Assembly (NCBI GenBank): GCA_036852015.1
Contig: JAANDG010000025.1
Location: 372,001 to 436,000, forward strand
Length of the DNA: 64,000 bases
Direction of reading: 5' to 3'
Source of the DNA: Pelodera strongyloides
Taxonomy: Eukaryota; Nematoda; Chromadorea; Rhabditida; Rhabditidae
Part shown: positions 31,582 to 43,290 of the stretch, piece after piece
Layout: each line of letters begins with the position of its first letter
Position numbering within the stretch: position 1 is the first letter of the stretch
Notes under the pieces: generated by a model
The model's database searches: none
What the model saw: the letters and a program-made list of their open reading frames with translations, nothing else
Told to the model about the DNA's origin: nothing
Program-made: the position numbers and the translations under genes

Positions 31582-32182
31582 CATACGTAGCAACATCTGG
31601 TCGTTATACCTTTATTGGAACCGTATTTCCAAGAGATCAGTTCTGCAGGCAGGAACCAAAAGCAAAAAACACAAGCAACAGGTTTGAACTTGAACCTGTG
31701 ACCCAACTAACATAGTGTTCCTACAGTCTTCATATTCAATTTGCGGTTTATGTTTACCATTGCAACAGTGTTTATTCGAGCAACAAATTCGAGCTCCACA
31801 TACCCCTTCTGTTGTATTGCTATTTAAAAGTTTCCAAGAGGTCTTCGACTTTACATCAGCTCTACCTTGATACCAACTTACGCACTAGTATTAGGTGCCC
31901 CATAGCTCCCCATCTTGAAGGCGCAAATCTTTTGGGAATAGCAAGTTTAATACTTCCCTTAGTATATCCGATTTGATGTCACTGGTTTCATGAAATTATT
32001 CTTTCGGCTTGTAACAGTTATTCCCATATAGCAGCTTAGTGGCTGAATAAGTACTGTTTGACTAGAGAATTCCAAAAGACTTTTAAAACGTCGAACACTT
32101 GTACCACAACAAAACGCAAAGCAACTGTAGTAAGTAGTGGTACAGAAAATCGGCAATCAGCTAAATGTAAGCTGCCTGCGAC
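31582..32182. other. Spacer between two family C palindromes
   Basis: About 600 bp of ordinary AT-rich DNA. A GGTTTGAACTTGAACC word near 31680 is self-complementary. No gene supported. Confidence 0.45.
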
Positions 32183-32352
32183 TTAAAGCGAAATGCTAGC
32201 CTCTTTGGAAAATTTGCATATGATAAGCAAATCCTATGTATCCTATGCTAATTTTGTACGATTGCCGTGGAGATCGTACAAAATTAGCATAGGATACATA
32301 GGATTTGCTTATCATATGCAAATTTTCCAAAGGGGCTAGCATTTCGCTTTAA
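32183..32352. repeat. 170-bp palindrome, family C, copy 3
   Basis: Same family as the copy at 31411, near-perfect arms, centre CGATTGCCGTGGAGATCG. At its right end CGCTTTAAAGCGAATATG begins, as if another element end shared the TTAA. Confidence 0.94.
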
Positions 32353-34919
32353 AGCGAATATGTAGGCACTCAAAATGAGCAAAAAAAAAGCGAAACTAGC
32401 GTTTCCATACCAGACGTTAATTTAAATAGGCGACTGAATATGTAAATACGAAATTGGAATGCGCTGCATCTTGAATCTTGCTATTTGCCGATTTAAACTG
32501 AAATTTATTCAATCAGACCCAAATTTATGCAAGGGTTCCGAATTAGCGTTTACTATGGAAAAGGCGAGCTTTGTAATTTATTTTCTATTAAGTGGGTAAT
32601 TGTAGACAACTTTTGTTATTGTTTCCTTAATGGGCAACACACATTCTATCGACACAGCTTAACTTCACAAAGGGCTTACATATTCCCTTTAATAGGCGAA
32701 AAAAAATATGAAAAACCGTAGTTCAGTGCTTTTTAAAAAAAAAATTCACGAGCCCTTATAGCTTACAACTTACACTGAATTAGATGGGATTAACGCTGAA
32801 CGCTGCCGATAAGCGACCTTCGGTTTACTGAAAAGACCACAATATATTCAGGCTGTTGCGAATGAAAACTTGCGCAGTAAGACTCCAAATAGCCGATTTG
32901 CTGACTATAAATTATAAGTAGCAAGCGGAAAGCTGCTTAAATTTTCCTTTCTCACGTAAAGTTTATTAATAACATCCATCATGGACGGTCAATATATTTT
33001 TATAAACTCATATGTGCAAATATACAGTCATTAAAGAGTCGGGCCAATTACAGGAAACCCCTAGTTTAGATGGCCCCTGTCTGGTACTCAGACTCAAATA
33101 TGGTAGGATTTTCTCCAGTTTTTCAGGTGCAACATTCATGCAGTTACCGGCAATTTACCTTGCAACCATACCCATTTGCTGTCAGTTTTGGCCTTTTTTG
33201 GATGCTTTTTTCACGGTAATTGTTCTGGAATCCGGAAACTTAACACTGCGCTGTAAAACTTTATCTGGTAAAAAAAAACCAAGAAACATTTAAAAACAAA
33301 AACTTTTTTTTTGGAAAACAAAATACAGTATTTGTGCATCCCCACTGTTTTTAAGTTTTCGTGATAAATGTTATGTTATGTACCCGATTTGCAACGCGAT
33401 CTCTACTGTAGTATGTAGCCCTTTTACTACGGTACTTAGAACTAAGGGACACGACTGAAAAAAAACAATTGAAAAGAAATCCTTTGTGCCGGGTGCATGT
33501 TGCACATCACAACAAATTACCAAAAGAATATCCTTAAGTGGTTTTGCATTATAGTTTATGATTAATCCCTTGTGTCCAAAAAAAACTCGTAGTCTTACTG
33601 TATCGTGTACATGTGCCTATGGTTATTTATACATCGCATAGTATAGCCAAAAGCAAGTGCGAACTTTCGGTATAAGATATAAGACTCTTTTGAAGTGGTG
33701 GAAAAACGAAAAACAACACACAAAGGGATTCAGTACGTGAACTGTAAGAGGGCAATACTTGTACCTTATAGTGTAAGGGCAGAAACGTGCTTATTGGGTG
33801 CAAGAACAGTATTATTGTTTTCCTGCACAAAACGAACGTTATTGAACACTACCGTAGTCTAAACGGTGCTCTATTTTATTTTGGTCTCTATTATTCAATC
33901 AAAAAACAATGCATACTGTAACATGCACTCAAAAGAGTAAAGATCACTTTTGCCTATGTCTTATTATGAGCAAAGTTTACTTTTTTGTTTGTGTGAACGA
34001 AAAGAAAATTAGAATATCTAAAGGTTACAAAACGAGAGCGAGCGGGCGCCAAGTCCTGAGCAAGCGAAATCGAAATCTTAATTCATTATTTTTCCAAGAT
34101 ATGTTGCAAACGTTTCACTCAAGTGTTCTGTGGAATAATTTCGTTTTTACTTGTCGGGCTGATTTTCGATTTAAAGGCCTCATTCGAATCAGAATACGAT
34201 CCTGTGCCGAGTTAAGACAAAATAAAACGTCGGAAACAGATACAAAAAAAGTTAGGAGGATTTGAAGATTGCATTTCTTACAAAGTTTGCAAGGGAAATT
34301 TAGCCGAATTAGAGTCAAATTCTAATTTGCATAAGCTCATAGTAGCGAAAATATAGGTGACAAGTAAAAACCGAAGTTTACCTTGGGCTGTTCCTGCATT
34401 TTAAACTTTAATTTACATGTAAACGACGCCTGAATTTGTGCTCTCGATATGTGCACATATTGTGCGGCACGTTTCTTCCAAGTTTCTGCCTTTGCAACAG
34501 TTTTTATAATATATTTACTCTTTGTGAGCTGTTTTTCCGTATTCTTTTCCCTTCCATGCCTTTTGAGGGTAAGTTTTCAGGTGCACAATGTGAGAAGAAA
34601 CTCGTGGACTCAAATCAAGGCGTAACTTACGTGGGCATGGCGTAACCTCTTACTCACCGCCACCCCTTCGGCACGCTTACAAAAAGTAATTAATTATAGT
34701 GTATTTCCTTGAAGAAAACCAAAATCTCTTCCGGGATTAGCAAATAAGTTATTATTATTATTTCAATCAGGCTTTACGGTAATGCGATGCAATGCAAACC
34801 GTAAACCTGCAAACATCCCGAACTACAGAAGAAAATACACTTTCAAGAAAACTATGGACAAAACGTTTTTGATGCAGAGAAGAAATATATTGAGGTAGCG
34901 ACAGACCCTAGCACTGTTT
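32353..34919. other. Gene-poor spacer with a solitary family F arm
   Basis: 33031-33190 resembles the left arm of the fold-back at 29409 (TTAAAGAGTCGGGCC, AATATGGTAGGA, GCAACATTCATGCAG, GGCAATTTACC) but no right arm follows. Frames of up to about 118 codons near 33909-34265 have AT-biased composition and no recognisable protein features, so I do not call them. Confidence 0.45.
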
Positions 34920-35090
34920 TTAAAGAAAAATACCGGCCGGTTTTTGAAACGCATTGCGTACACCTGCTTTCTTATGCAATATATGCAAACGAGCAAAAAT
35001 TAGAATAAAAACTAGACCCCAATTAGAGCCCACTTTGCATAAATACAGTACTTGAGATGCGTTCAAAAACCGGCCGGTATTGCACTTTAA
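34920..35090. repeat. CCGGCCGG-type TTAA MITE (family A, type II)
   Basis: TTAAAGAAAAATACCGGCCG to CCGGCCGGTATTGCACTTTAA, interior CTAGACCCCAATTAGAGCCC, very similar to the copy at 25502. Confidence 0.92.
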
Positions 35091-38000
35091 CCGCCGAATG
35101 TGATGACGAAGCTCGGTGTAGGCCTAGAGATGTAGGGTAGGCCTGTACATAAGGCTGGGCTAGCTAACCTGGACACTGTTTCTTAGTGGTAGTATAATAG
35201 TAATGCACCGGTAAGGAAAAAAGCTAGAAGCAGCTCTCATGGTTTAGCAATGTCATCGTTTTCGAAGGATTTCAAGCCCTGCCCTTCAGAGTCAAACACT
35301 CAAAAAAGTCTTCGTACAACACATATTGCGGTATTTCGTTTAGCAGATCGGCAGAGCCAGCCAACCGTGACTATTTACGGATCTTGTTATTTCTAATTTG
35401 CTACACAAAACCTTACTGAGCCAAACAGTAGTTCAGCTCGCACTGTTCAGTTTAAGTCTTTCTTGGTCTCAGGGGTACGTTTCTGTGCTTTTTGTGTGCT
35501 ATTCAGAAATTCAGACACTCCATAAGAGATCATAGTAAGCCAGTGCGAGCGCTATATCAAGTAAGCGAGATCTTCTAAAGCAAATGTGCGCGTAAATTTG
35601 GTCTACAAACCATACACCCACCACATTGGCATACTTGCTTATTTTATTTTCTTTGTTGGTTTCGTACGGGATTATAGCGGTCAATTAGTTTTTTTTTCGC
35701 GTTACCTTATTTGCAAAAATTTACGATACGTAGAACAAGGATTAAGAATTAACTGAAAATTTGACATCTGTCTGTTGTATATTGAAAACGCCTTATTGCT
35801 TGTATCTTTGAGTCTTTGACGTCGTCTACGCAAATATTTCTATAAAACATGGTGTCATAAAAAATCTTAACTGTTTCGAAACTCACGATGATAGAGGCGT
35901 TTATTGTTGGAACAGAGTACTGCGTATAATACCTTTACTCGAACTAACCTACAGTACTCTATAGCTAAGACTTTCGTAACCCCAGGAATAAGCAGACCCC
36001 CCATGAGCTTAAATATTCTCAACCAGTAAGGAGCAAAGTGTTTCCGTTTTTTTTTTTGAAATCTGCTCGCAATCGGATTATTTATTGTTAATTCGGTTCA
36101 AGAAAAGAATAAAATAAGAAAAAAAACGCTTGGAATCGTGATGTTTATTATAGTTTTGTAGCTGATAGGTTTAATTTAATGCAAATATAAGTTGTTGTTG
36201 CAAAAAAGTGCAAGAAAAAAATTGATCCCCCCAAAAAACGCGTGCGCGGTGGTGCCATGAACACAGGTAAACTGAATACGGTAGTAGGACGCTTATTAGT
36301 AAACAATCCCCCGTCACGGGATAAACAAACTTCCACCTATTGAGATGTCACTAATCTTGTTTTGCGTTAAAATAAAGGCATTTTCTCAAAGAAATATTGT
36401 TGACAATAAACCATTAGGACTAACTATAAGGTATGTGTTCTATGTAATACTTGACTATGCATAGTTACAAAATATAAATAAAGAAAAAACTAAAATTAAT
36501 AATTGTGAAATTTTGTAGATTTAGATCATTTATGACAAGGAACAGACCAACTTACTAAAGAGTTACTGACCCCATAAAAACTAACGTAAACAGTTTAATC
36601 GATCAATTTTGGCTTTCTGCAATAGCACAGATTTTTTTCAATGTGTCGTAAGTTGACAAACAACGAGTTGGTAGACCATCAGTCCATTGCCGAAACTCAG
36701 GTGGTACGCGGCGAAACCCTGGCGCAAAAATTTCGCAAGGCGAAGGGTAGGCGCTATGACTGTCGTTTCGCTCTTCGGTTCTTTCTGATACACCTACTTG
36801 GCGCAACTACAGTTCTACATGTGGCAGTTCAACGTTTCAAAGCTACAAACTACAGCCTTCAAGGCTACAAACAGTCTCACCTCGTATTCTAATTACTATG
36901 TTAGTCCCCAAGTGAAATAATCAAATATATTCCCCCCGAGTGGGGCGAGAGAGCGTGGGAAAGGTCACTTTCTTTTCAACTTAATTCAATTTTCTCTTTC
37001 GGCCTCACGTGTGTCTACTTGGAATGGAAACGCGGCACTTCCCATTTAAAAAAAGCCCGCCGAAACAAAACGTCATCAGTTCAGAAGCGTACTCTCACTC
37101 CTTTCCTCTCTCTCCGTCTCTCGAATTTAACCTTTCTATCTCTCCCAATGACCCGTGACCTAATATGTCATGCGTAACATCATACCGCATTAATATACTT
37201 GTGCCCAGAGTACATATGTGCTTTGAATTGAACCCATTCTGAAGTAGTGTACGTAAGTCACTGAATGTAAGCTTCTCCACGAACTTGATGAAGCTTTTTA
37301 TGGGTATATTTATAGGAGTGAGGATGCACAACATTTGATAACACAAATTAGGGCACTAGTTTAGCCTAGTTTCCTATAGAGTACATATGTTATCGCGAGT
37401 CGGTTGTGGAGGAAAGGAGCTAAATTTCTATCCTAGAACAGAGGTCGTATTCTCCAACACACAGGGAGCCCTTCCTAGAGTCACGAGAGCTCTGAATCTC
37501 TTCTGCTCCCGCGCTCTCTACGCACTCTTTAGCTCCCTGTGAAGCCGGGGAGGGCTCCCTGAGTGTTGGTGAATACGGGAAACTAACTAACTCAAACCAA
37601 AAAACGTAGGGTTCACCTGCTCAGAGCTCTAGCCTTACCTTCTTTACTTCCATAGCAAAGACTAGTAATTAACCACTTACCATTAGTCGAACCTAACTGT
37701 CCCCCAACAAAACCCCGATACAAATTTTCCGGGAATTAAAAAAGTACCCCCTTCCTCGATGAACCGACGTCGAAAAGTTAATTGCATTTTCGGCAGGCTG
37801 CCCTTTTAAAGTGTGATGGCCTGTTTCCAAATATATACGAAACATCACAGCGGAAATAGACCTCTAGACGAGCTTCAATCTAGATTTTCAATCTAGACTG
37901 TAGTAGTTAGAATGACTCAATAGGGAAGCTATTTCTGCCCCCGCCTAGTCGGACCACGTGGAAAGTACAAAATGTGGCGAGCTAAATTTATCGTTCAATC

Positions 38001-38170
38001 TTATAAAGACCTTAACAACTAAGTAACCTAAAGAAGGTGATAGATAAGTCACTAGTTCAACCAAACCCGCGGGAATGGTGCAGAGTGCAGAGCACGACAA
38101 CACGGCCAAAAGCATCCCGGTGGCCAAGCTGTTCGGAAAGCGGATTGGCTTCATCAATTAAGACAAAATC
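35091..38170. other. Gene-poor spacer with weak candidates
   Basis: No confident gene. Near 36603-36720 both strands are open with protein-like composition; the minus strand has an acceptor GCGCCAG before a short frame ending at 36603. At 38075-38161 a 28-codon plus-strand frame (MVQSAEHDNTAKSIPVAKLF...) with good codon choice ends at TAA, but no acceptable upstream exon is found. 37000-37120 is CT-rich and promoter-like. Confidence 0.35.
37447..37577. repeat. Inverted repeat with CACAGGGAGCCCTTCC arms
   Basis: GTATTCTCCAACACACAGGG and GGGAGCCCTTCC at the left are mirrored by GGAGGGCTCCCTGAGTG and TTGGTGAATAC at the right, arms of about 30 bp around an 80-bp centre. No TTAA border. Origin unknown. 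Confidence 0.75.
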
Positions 38171-38191
38171 ACTGTTTTTTTTTTTTTTTTT

Positions 38192-38614
38192 CTCAATTTA
38201 CTTGTACAGAAAGTCCGGAATTTCAGAAATATTACTGTGAAAACTGCAATGCTTGAAGCCTAGAACTCACTGAGTTATTCTCCGGCAAACAGTTCGGCCA
38301 GGTACCGTAGCCAGAAACAATTTTTGCGCTTTTAGGGCATTACTGTATTGGAAACTCCTCTTTATAAACGTATTAATGATCTTTATTCGTTTGACCATCT
38401 ATGTAGAGAAAGAATGCAAATGAAAGGATATAAACCGTGACAACGAATTTTGACGTTGCTGACTACGGTATCTGGCCGAACTGTTTGTCGGGGAATAACT
38501 CTGTGAGTTCTAGGCTTCAAGCATTGCGGTTTTCACAGTAATATTTCTGAAATTCCGGACTTTCTGTACAAGTAAATTGAGGACAACTTTCTTCTCGTGG
38601 GCCTCTCCCTTTAA
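38192..38614. repeat. Fold-back TTAA element (family H), left tip replaced by a T-run
   Basis: The left arm 38192-38310 (CTCAATTTACTTGTACAG onward) is mirrored by 38461-38581. The right arm continues to GTGGGCCTCTCCCTTTAA at 38614, the same GGCCC...TTAA boundary as families E and F. The left arm's equivalent tip is missing; instead there is a run of 17 T bases at 38175-38191. Confidence 0.85.
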
Positions 38615-39138
38615 TAAGTGGCGAGATGCTAGACCATTCTTTCCACAAATCTAGAGATTCGTAGTTTGCTTGTACCACAATACTACAATACTCCAAACTA
38701 CAAATGTCGCAATTCAAAGATGTCTGTGCTCAAAAGTACTGTACGATTAATTAAATTATCTTTATTCGTTTGACCATCTATGTAGAGAAAGAATGCAAAT
38801 GAAAGGATATAAACCGTGACAACGAATTTTGACGTTGCTGACTACGGTATCTGGCCGAACTGTTTGTCGGGGAATAACTCTGTGAGTTCTAGGCTTCAAG
38901 CATTGCGGTTTTCACAATAATATTTCTGAAATTCCGGACTTTCTGTACAAGTAAATTGAGGACAACTTTCTTCTCGTGGGCGTCTCCCTTTAATAAGTGG
39001 CGAGATGCTAGACCATTCTTTCCACAAATCTAGAGATTCGTAGTTTGCTTGTACCACAATACTACAATACTCCAAACTACAAATGTCGCAATTCAAAGAT
39101 GTCTGTGCTCAAAAGTACTGTACGATTAAATTAAATAC
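38381..39138. repeat. Recent 379-bp tandem duplication
   Basis: 38381-38759 and 38760-39138 are direct copies with about three differences (for example ACAGTAAT against ACAATAAT, GGCCTCTCC against GGCGTCTCC). The unit starts CTTTATTCGTTTGACC and includes the right arm of the family H fold-back and its flank. High identity means a recent event or an assembly duplication. Confidence 0.93.
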
Positions 39139-41128
39139 ATTTTTCCATTTCCACTTAAGCCACGATTTGTTCAGGCATCATAGTTCATAGAAACGTGGTC
39201 AAAGTTCCTTTCAAGGAATAGCACAGCAAGGAGCAAGGACTACAAGCATTCGGGGATTTATGGGATTTACTTAGCTAATACGAATAATATAAACCCGTCA
39301 TCAACGAATGGCAGGGTATATATGGAATAAAAGCAATTGGTTAAAAATATCTAGCAAATGCCCTTGAGTTCGAATGTAGTTACGTAAGTTGATAACAAAT
39401 GGCAGCGCTACGAGATCAGAGAACAGTTAGAACAAAATACATAGCTGAGAAGCCCTTATTCACCGTTATGGACACCGGCGGTAACTTATGGAAATTAGCG
39501 TAACTTATGGACATCACCGGTGGTTAACATGGGGCATTACGGTAGCTAGGCCTAGGGGGAGGAGTATTACGGTAGTTGATCCTAATTGTAAGATGGTACG
39601 CGCCCTCACATATGTTGTCATACCAGAGCAATAATGGAGCGGCACAATAAACTGACTGCTTATATGCACAGTACTAATAATATTTCGAGCACATACTGTA
39701 ATTGGACACCTGTATTTGAATAGATACTTTAGTAAAGTACAGTATGACACAGGGCCCCAGGGGTACTGTACACCACCGCAGCCACCGTTGAACTCGGTTG
39801 TATTGCATAGCAAATTAATAGACCATGCTATGTTATATCTATCTTACGGTTAGTGCGAGTCTAAAGAAGCCACAGCCCATGTGCGAGCCATATGTCAAGC
39901 AAAAATGCGTTCAGTTTCAAGTTCAAAAACCCTTAGCTTACACGTGGCCATGGCTATAATACTAGCCAGCCCTTACTGTTACGCAGATCATAGCTCCCCG
40001 CAATCACTATTCCAATAAAACAAACTGATACAAATCTGCATTTTCCATCTCAACGCGACCCCCCCCCCCAGTATAAAATCACTGGTCCCTCTACAACCTA
40101 AATCTTGCCGCATATTAGTATACAAAGTGCATAGCGATCAGTAAAAACCCCAGACATATTACGTATACAGAAATAGGCAAAGTGGGCAAAAGTAGACAGT
40201 CTTGAATGTGGTGGTCTGGATCGTTTGATGAACTCCTGTGTGGTATATGCCGCATTTTTCTCTAGATTAAGCCCCACAGCTTATAATCTCTGGCACCAAA
40301 AAGGCAGTTTTTCTGAGGGAAAAATGCCCGAAAAAAGCAAGTTTCACGAAAAAAATCCCACGGAAAACCGTTAATTTTCAAGGTTTTTCTGAAAATCCGC
40401 GGAAAAAATGGCCCTTTATCCTCTAAGACTCCATACGGGACCACACTACCATACGCTGGTCCCGAACCGAAAAGGGTATAGGTTAGATTAAAGAAAAAAG
40501 GGGATTTATTGGTCTTACATTATTGGGGAAACAAAAGAAAAACACAAGGAAACACCACAAACAAGTGCGTTTTTCTATTCAGATTAAGCGATTTGGCTAA
40601 CAAAGGGGTTTTTTCTGTTTTTCTATACGTAAACAGATGATCTTTTTTTTGTTTCTTTGGGAAATAAAAATAAAAGTAAAGTTATTTTAAGCAATTCCCT
40701 TGGAAGTGGAACCGTTTTTATGTATATTTGATCAACGGTGATCAAATATACAAATGGCTGACAAAATGTGTTTTCAGGGAAAATAGATGTCAGGTAACGG
40801 AACAACAGATAGCGGTAGTCAGGCTGAGAGGCTACCAATCGTGCCTTCCAACAAAAATACATCTATACTTGATGTTCTTGCCCACAAACCACGTGCAATA
40901 CCGCTTTAATAGGTGACACTCTTGGAAAGCAACAAATCCTCTGCTTTGCATGACAGTTTTGCATAGGCACATTGTTTTAGACGAGAGTGACCTAACCCTA
41001 ACTGTAAGTTTGGGAAAAAAGGTGCAAAACTGCATTACATTCCGTGAGAACCAAACTTGGATAATTTTGTATTTCCGCCTTCCTCCAATACTTTAAAGTG
41101 AAAATAAAAAAAAAAAAAAAAAAACATT
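39139..41128. other. Gene-poor spacer
   Basis: Contains a perfect small hairpin at 40721-40752, a C-run near 40057, and a lone family B right arm near 40886-40915 (CACAAACCACGTGCAATACC). No coding region is supported. Confidence 0.45.
40721..40752. repeat. Perfect 14-bp hairpin with 4-base loop
   Basis: TGTATATTTGATCA, loop ACGG, then TGATCAAATATACA. No T-run follows directly, and no gene end is close. Confidence 0.8.
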
Positions 41129-41257
41129 TTAAAGTGAAATGCCGGCTTAAACAAAAAAACAAAAAGAAGAATAAAAAATCGAGCTAAATTCGAGTTTCAT
41201 AAATACGTAAGAAATTCATCAAAAACGCAAAAACAAAAAAAAATTATTTCGCTTTAA
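41129..41257. repeat. Degraded CCGGCCGG-type MITE (family A, type I) with A-rich replacement
   Basis: TTTTAAAGTGAAATGCCGGC at the left, core GAGCTAAATTCGAG, right end TTATTTCGCTTTAA. Much of both arms is replaced by runs of A or CAAAAA. The neighbouring family C copy and the long A-run show the same A enrichment. Confidence 0.65.
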
Positions 41258-41534
41258 CACCAATGTTCCATGGTTTCATCACAACACTATGTCATGTTAT
41301 CCACAATTCTTGCAATAATAAGTAAATAAATAAAAAAACACTCAGGACAAATAGTAATAATAATTTTCTTGTTTTCTCCATTGCACACCGTGTCCCAGTA
41401 AATAAGTTAAGCCACTGTTTATAAGGAAGATTGCCGTTCTCCCCAGGCATTATTTTGATAGATTGTACAAAAAACAGCGCTTCTCTATTTACGGATATAC
41501 CCTATTTTCGATATTGTATATTTGTCGGTTAATG

Positions 41535-41727
41535 TTAAAGCGAACTGCTAGCCTCTTTGGAAAACATAAATAAGCAAATCCTTATCAAATTTTGAAATTT
41601 AGCATAATTTGCACTACGAATAAATCTTCCAAATTATCCATATGTACAAATATTGGTACTGGTCATGATCGCAAAATTAGCATAGGATAGCAAATAGATT
41701 GCTTATCATATCATCCATTCGCTTTAA
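41535..41727. repeat. Degraded family C palindrome, copy 4
   Basis: TTAAAGCGAACTGCTAGCCTC at the left and CATCCATTCGCTTTAA at the right, with AAATTAGCATAGGATA and TTGCTTATCATAT kept, but the arms no longer pair well and extra AT-rich sequence fills the interior. Confidence 0.75.
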
Positions 41728-41782
41728 TTTCTCATGGGCCGGCCAATTTGAGTTTACCATGACATTTGCTTTTAATTTCAAA

Positions 41783-41783
<1 letters not shown>

Positions 41784-41858
<75 letters not shown>
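41784..41858 (+). repeat. 75-base A homopolymer
   Basis: An uninterrupted run of 75 A bases, followed by CAACAACTGTACGTACA and a second TGTACGTACA. It is far longer than other runs in the window and has no recognisable retroposon upstream; 57 bases to its left is the worn family C copy. The exact length may be a consensus or assembly artefact. Confidence 0.9.
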
Positions 41859-41859
<1 letters not shown>

Positions 41860-41879
41860 AACAACTGTACGTACAATTT

Positions 41880-42974
41880 TGTACGTACAAATAATTGCGT
41901 GACGCTCTCATAAGTCTGCTTTTTTGCACGGGAGTACGAGCTGAGAAGTTTGCAAAGGAAATGTTATAAGTGATTAAGCGGCCCCCATTTTGAGATATAA
42001 CATGCAAAGGACTTCCAGCACCGAACGGTACATAAATTTGCATATGTTTTAGTATGAATGCAATGGTGGTTGGCCTAAAAATTACATAGGCGTTTCATCA
42101 AATACTGTAGCGACTTAAAGCTGCGCAACACACCACAAATTTCCGAGATTAATTTTGCAAAATTGTTTCAAATTTGGCACTTGCGCGCATAACTTACGTT
42201 AAACAATTATGAATGATTAATACATACATACTTTACCCCACAAGCGTGTGCTCCTTGATTTAAGGATCAGTCACGGGCTCTTCTCCGACTGGAGGAATCG
42301 GAGTTTGGCCGATTGTTTTCCTATTTTCTAAGTTTATGCAAAAGCAAACGGCATTGTGTCTGGATACATGTTGTCTTGCTCCATATTCTGAATACGACTC
42401 ATTGTAAATATCCATGCAAAGTTGGCATTGCCAGGGCGCATTTTGTTGAGTATAGGGAGCTTCGTATTATCATCATTATGCAGAGCGTTTGACTATGAAG
42501 CAAGATGTTGTGGGTTCGAATCCTATCGGATGCAAAGATTTTGTATGTTCCAGTTGCATTGTGAGGTATCGAAACTTGATGAAAAGAGAAAAGACTCCGT
42601 TGCGGACATTCAAAATTTCAAACTTTTATCCCTGACAGGGACAAGGATAGTTCAGTACATATGTCAATGTTCAAAGTTTATGAAGTTTTCGCAGCGATCT
42701 TGGGGCTCAGCTGAATCAAACTTACCTATTCTTTTCCCCCAGTAATCTATGATTTTGTACAAGATACGCATATCCCAACAAACAAACCGTTTCTTCAGAA
42801 TTATGCTCAATTACGTGGCAATTTCAACTTTCACAAACTAATTACGACTGAATTCTAAATAAATGGTCCTGAGAGGAAATACGCCACAGTGTAATTATGA
42901 GAACTGTGTTACTGTACATATGTGACGGAATAATTCAGTATTTCCTTAGAAAAGACATCTTGAGTGCAATATAT
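41880..42974. other. Spacer with a tRNA-like box
   Basis: At 42513-42523 there is a GGTTCGAATCC word preceded by tRNA-like sequence, but no acceptor stem partner or anticodon loop can be folded around it, so it is not called a tRNA. Nothing else is supported. Confidence 0.4.
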
Positions 42975-43290
42975 CTTCTTATTATATAAAAGAGTAACTG
43001 TAGCCTAATTTGCATACCGATGTGCGTTACGAAATGCAAATTTCGTGTTCGTATTATATAAAAGAGTAACTGTAGCCTAATTTGCATACCGATGTGCGTT
43101 ACGAAATGCAAATTTCGTGTTCGGGTATAAAAAGAGTTTCGCAGCTCAATATCGATGTATGCATATGCAATTGTTTCCTATTATGCGGATTTCTTATGAT
43201 ACATTTGAAACTTTATATATAAGTATGCCCATGCTAAACCAATCATATTTCCATGTAAGTCGCCTCAGGCGGCGTGAGCCGACTGGTTTT
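42975..43290 (+). repeat. Family K repeat with an exact internal 72-bp duplication
   Basis: 42980-43051 and 43052-43123 are identical (TATTATATAAAAGAGTAACT through TTTCGTGTTCG). The element continues with CGGGTATAAAAAGAGTTTCG, TATGCATATGCAATTG and TTCCATGTAAGTCGCC, ending in the GCCTCAGGCGGCGTGAGCCG block. Compare 61985-62236. Confidence 0.9.

Noticed and set aside
38517..39096. Two near-identical 66-codon minus-strand frames
   Set aside because: They are the two copies of the 379-bp tandem duplication containing a fold-back arm; the frame ends in repeat sequence and shows no coding signs.
41699..42043. Long poly-lysine and poly-phenylalanine reading frames
   Set aside because: They are translations of the 75-base A homopolymer on the two strands, not proteins.
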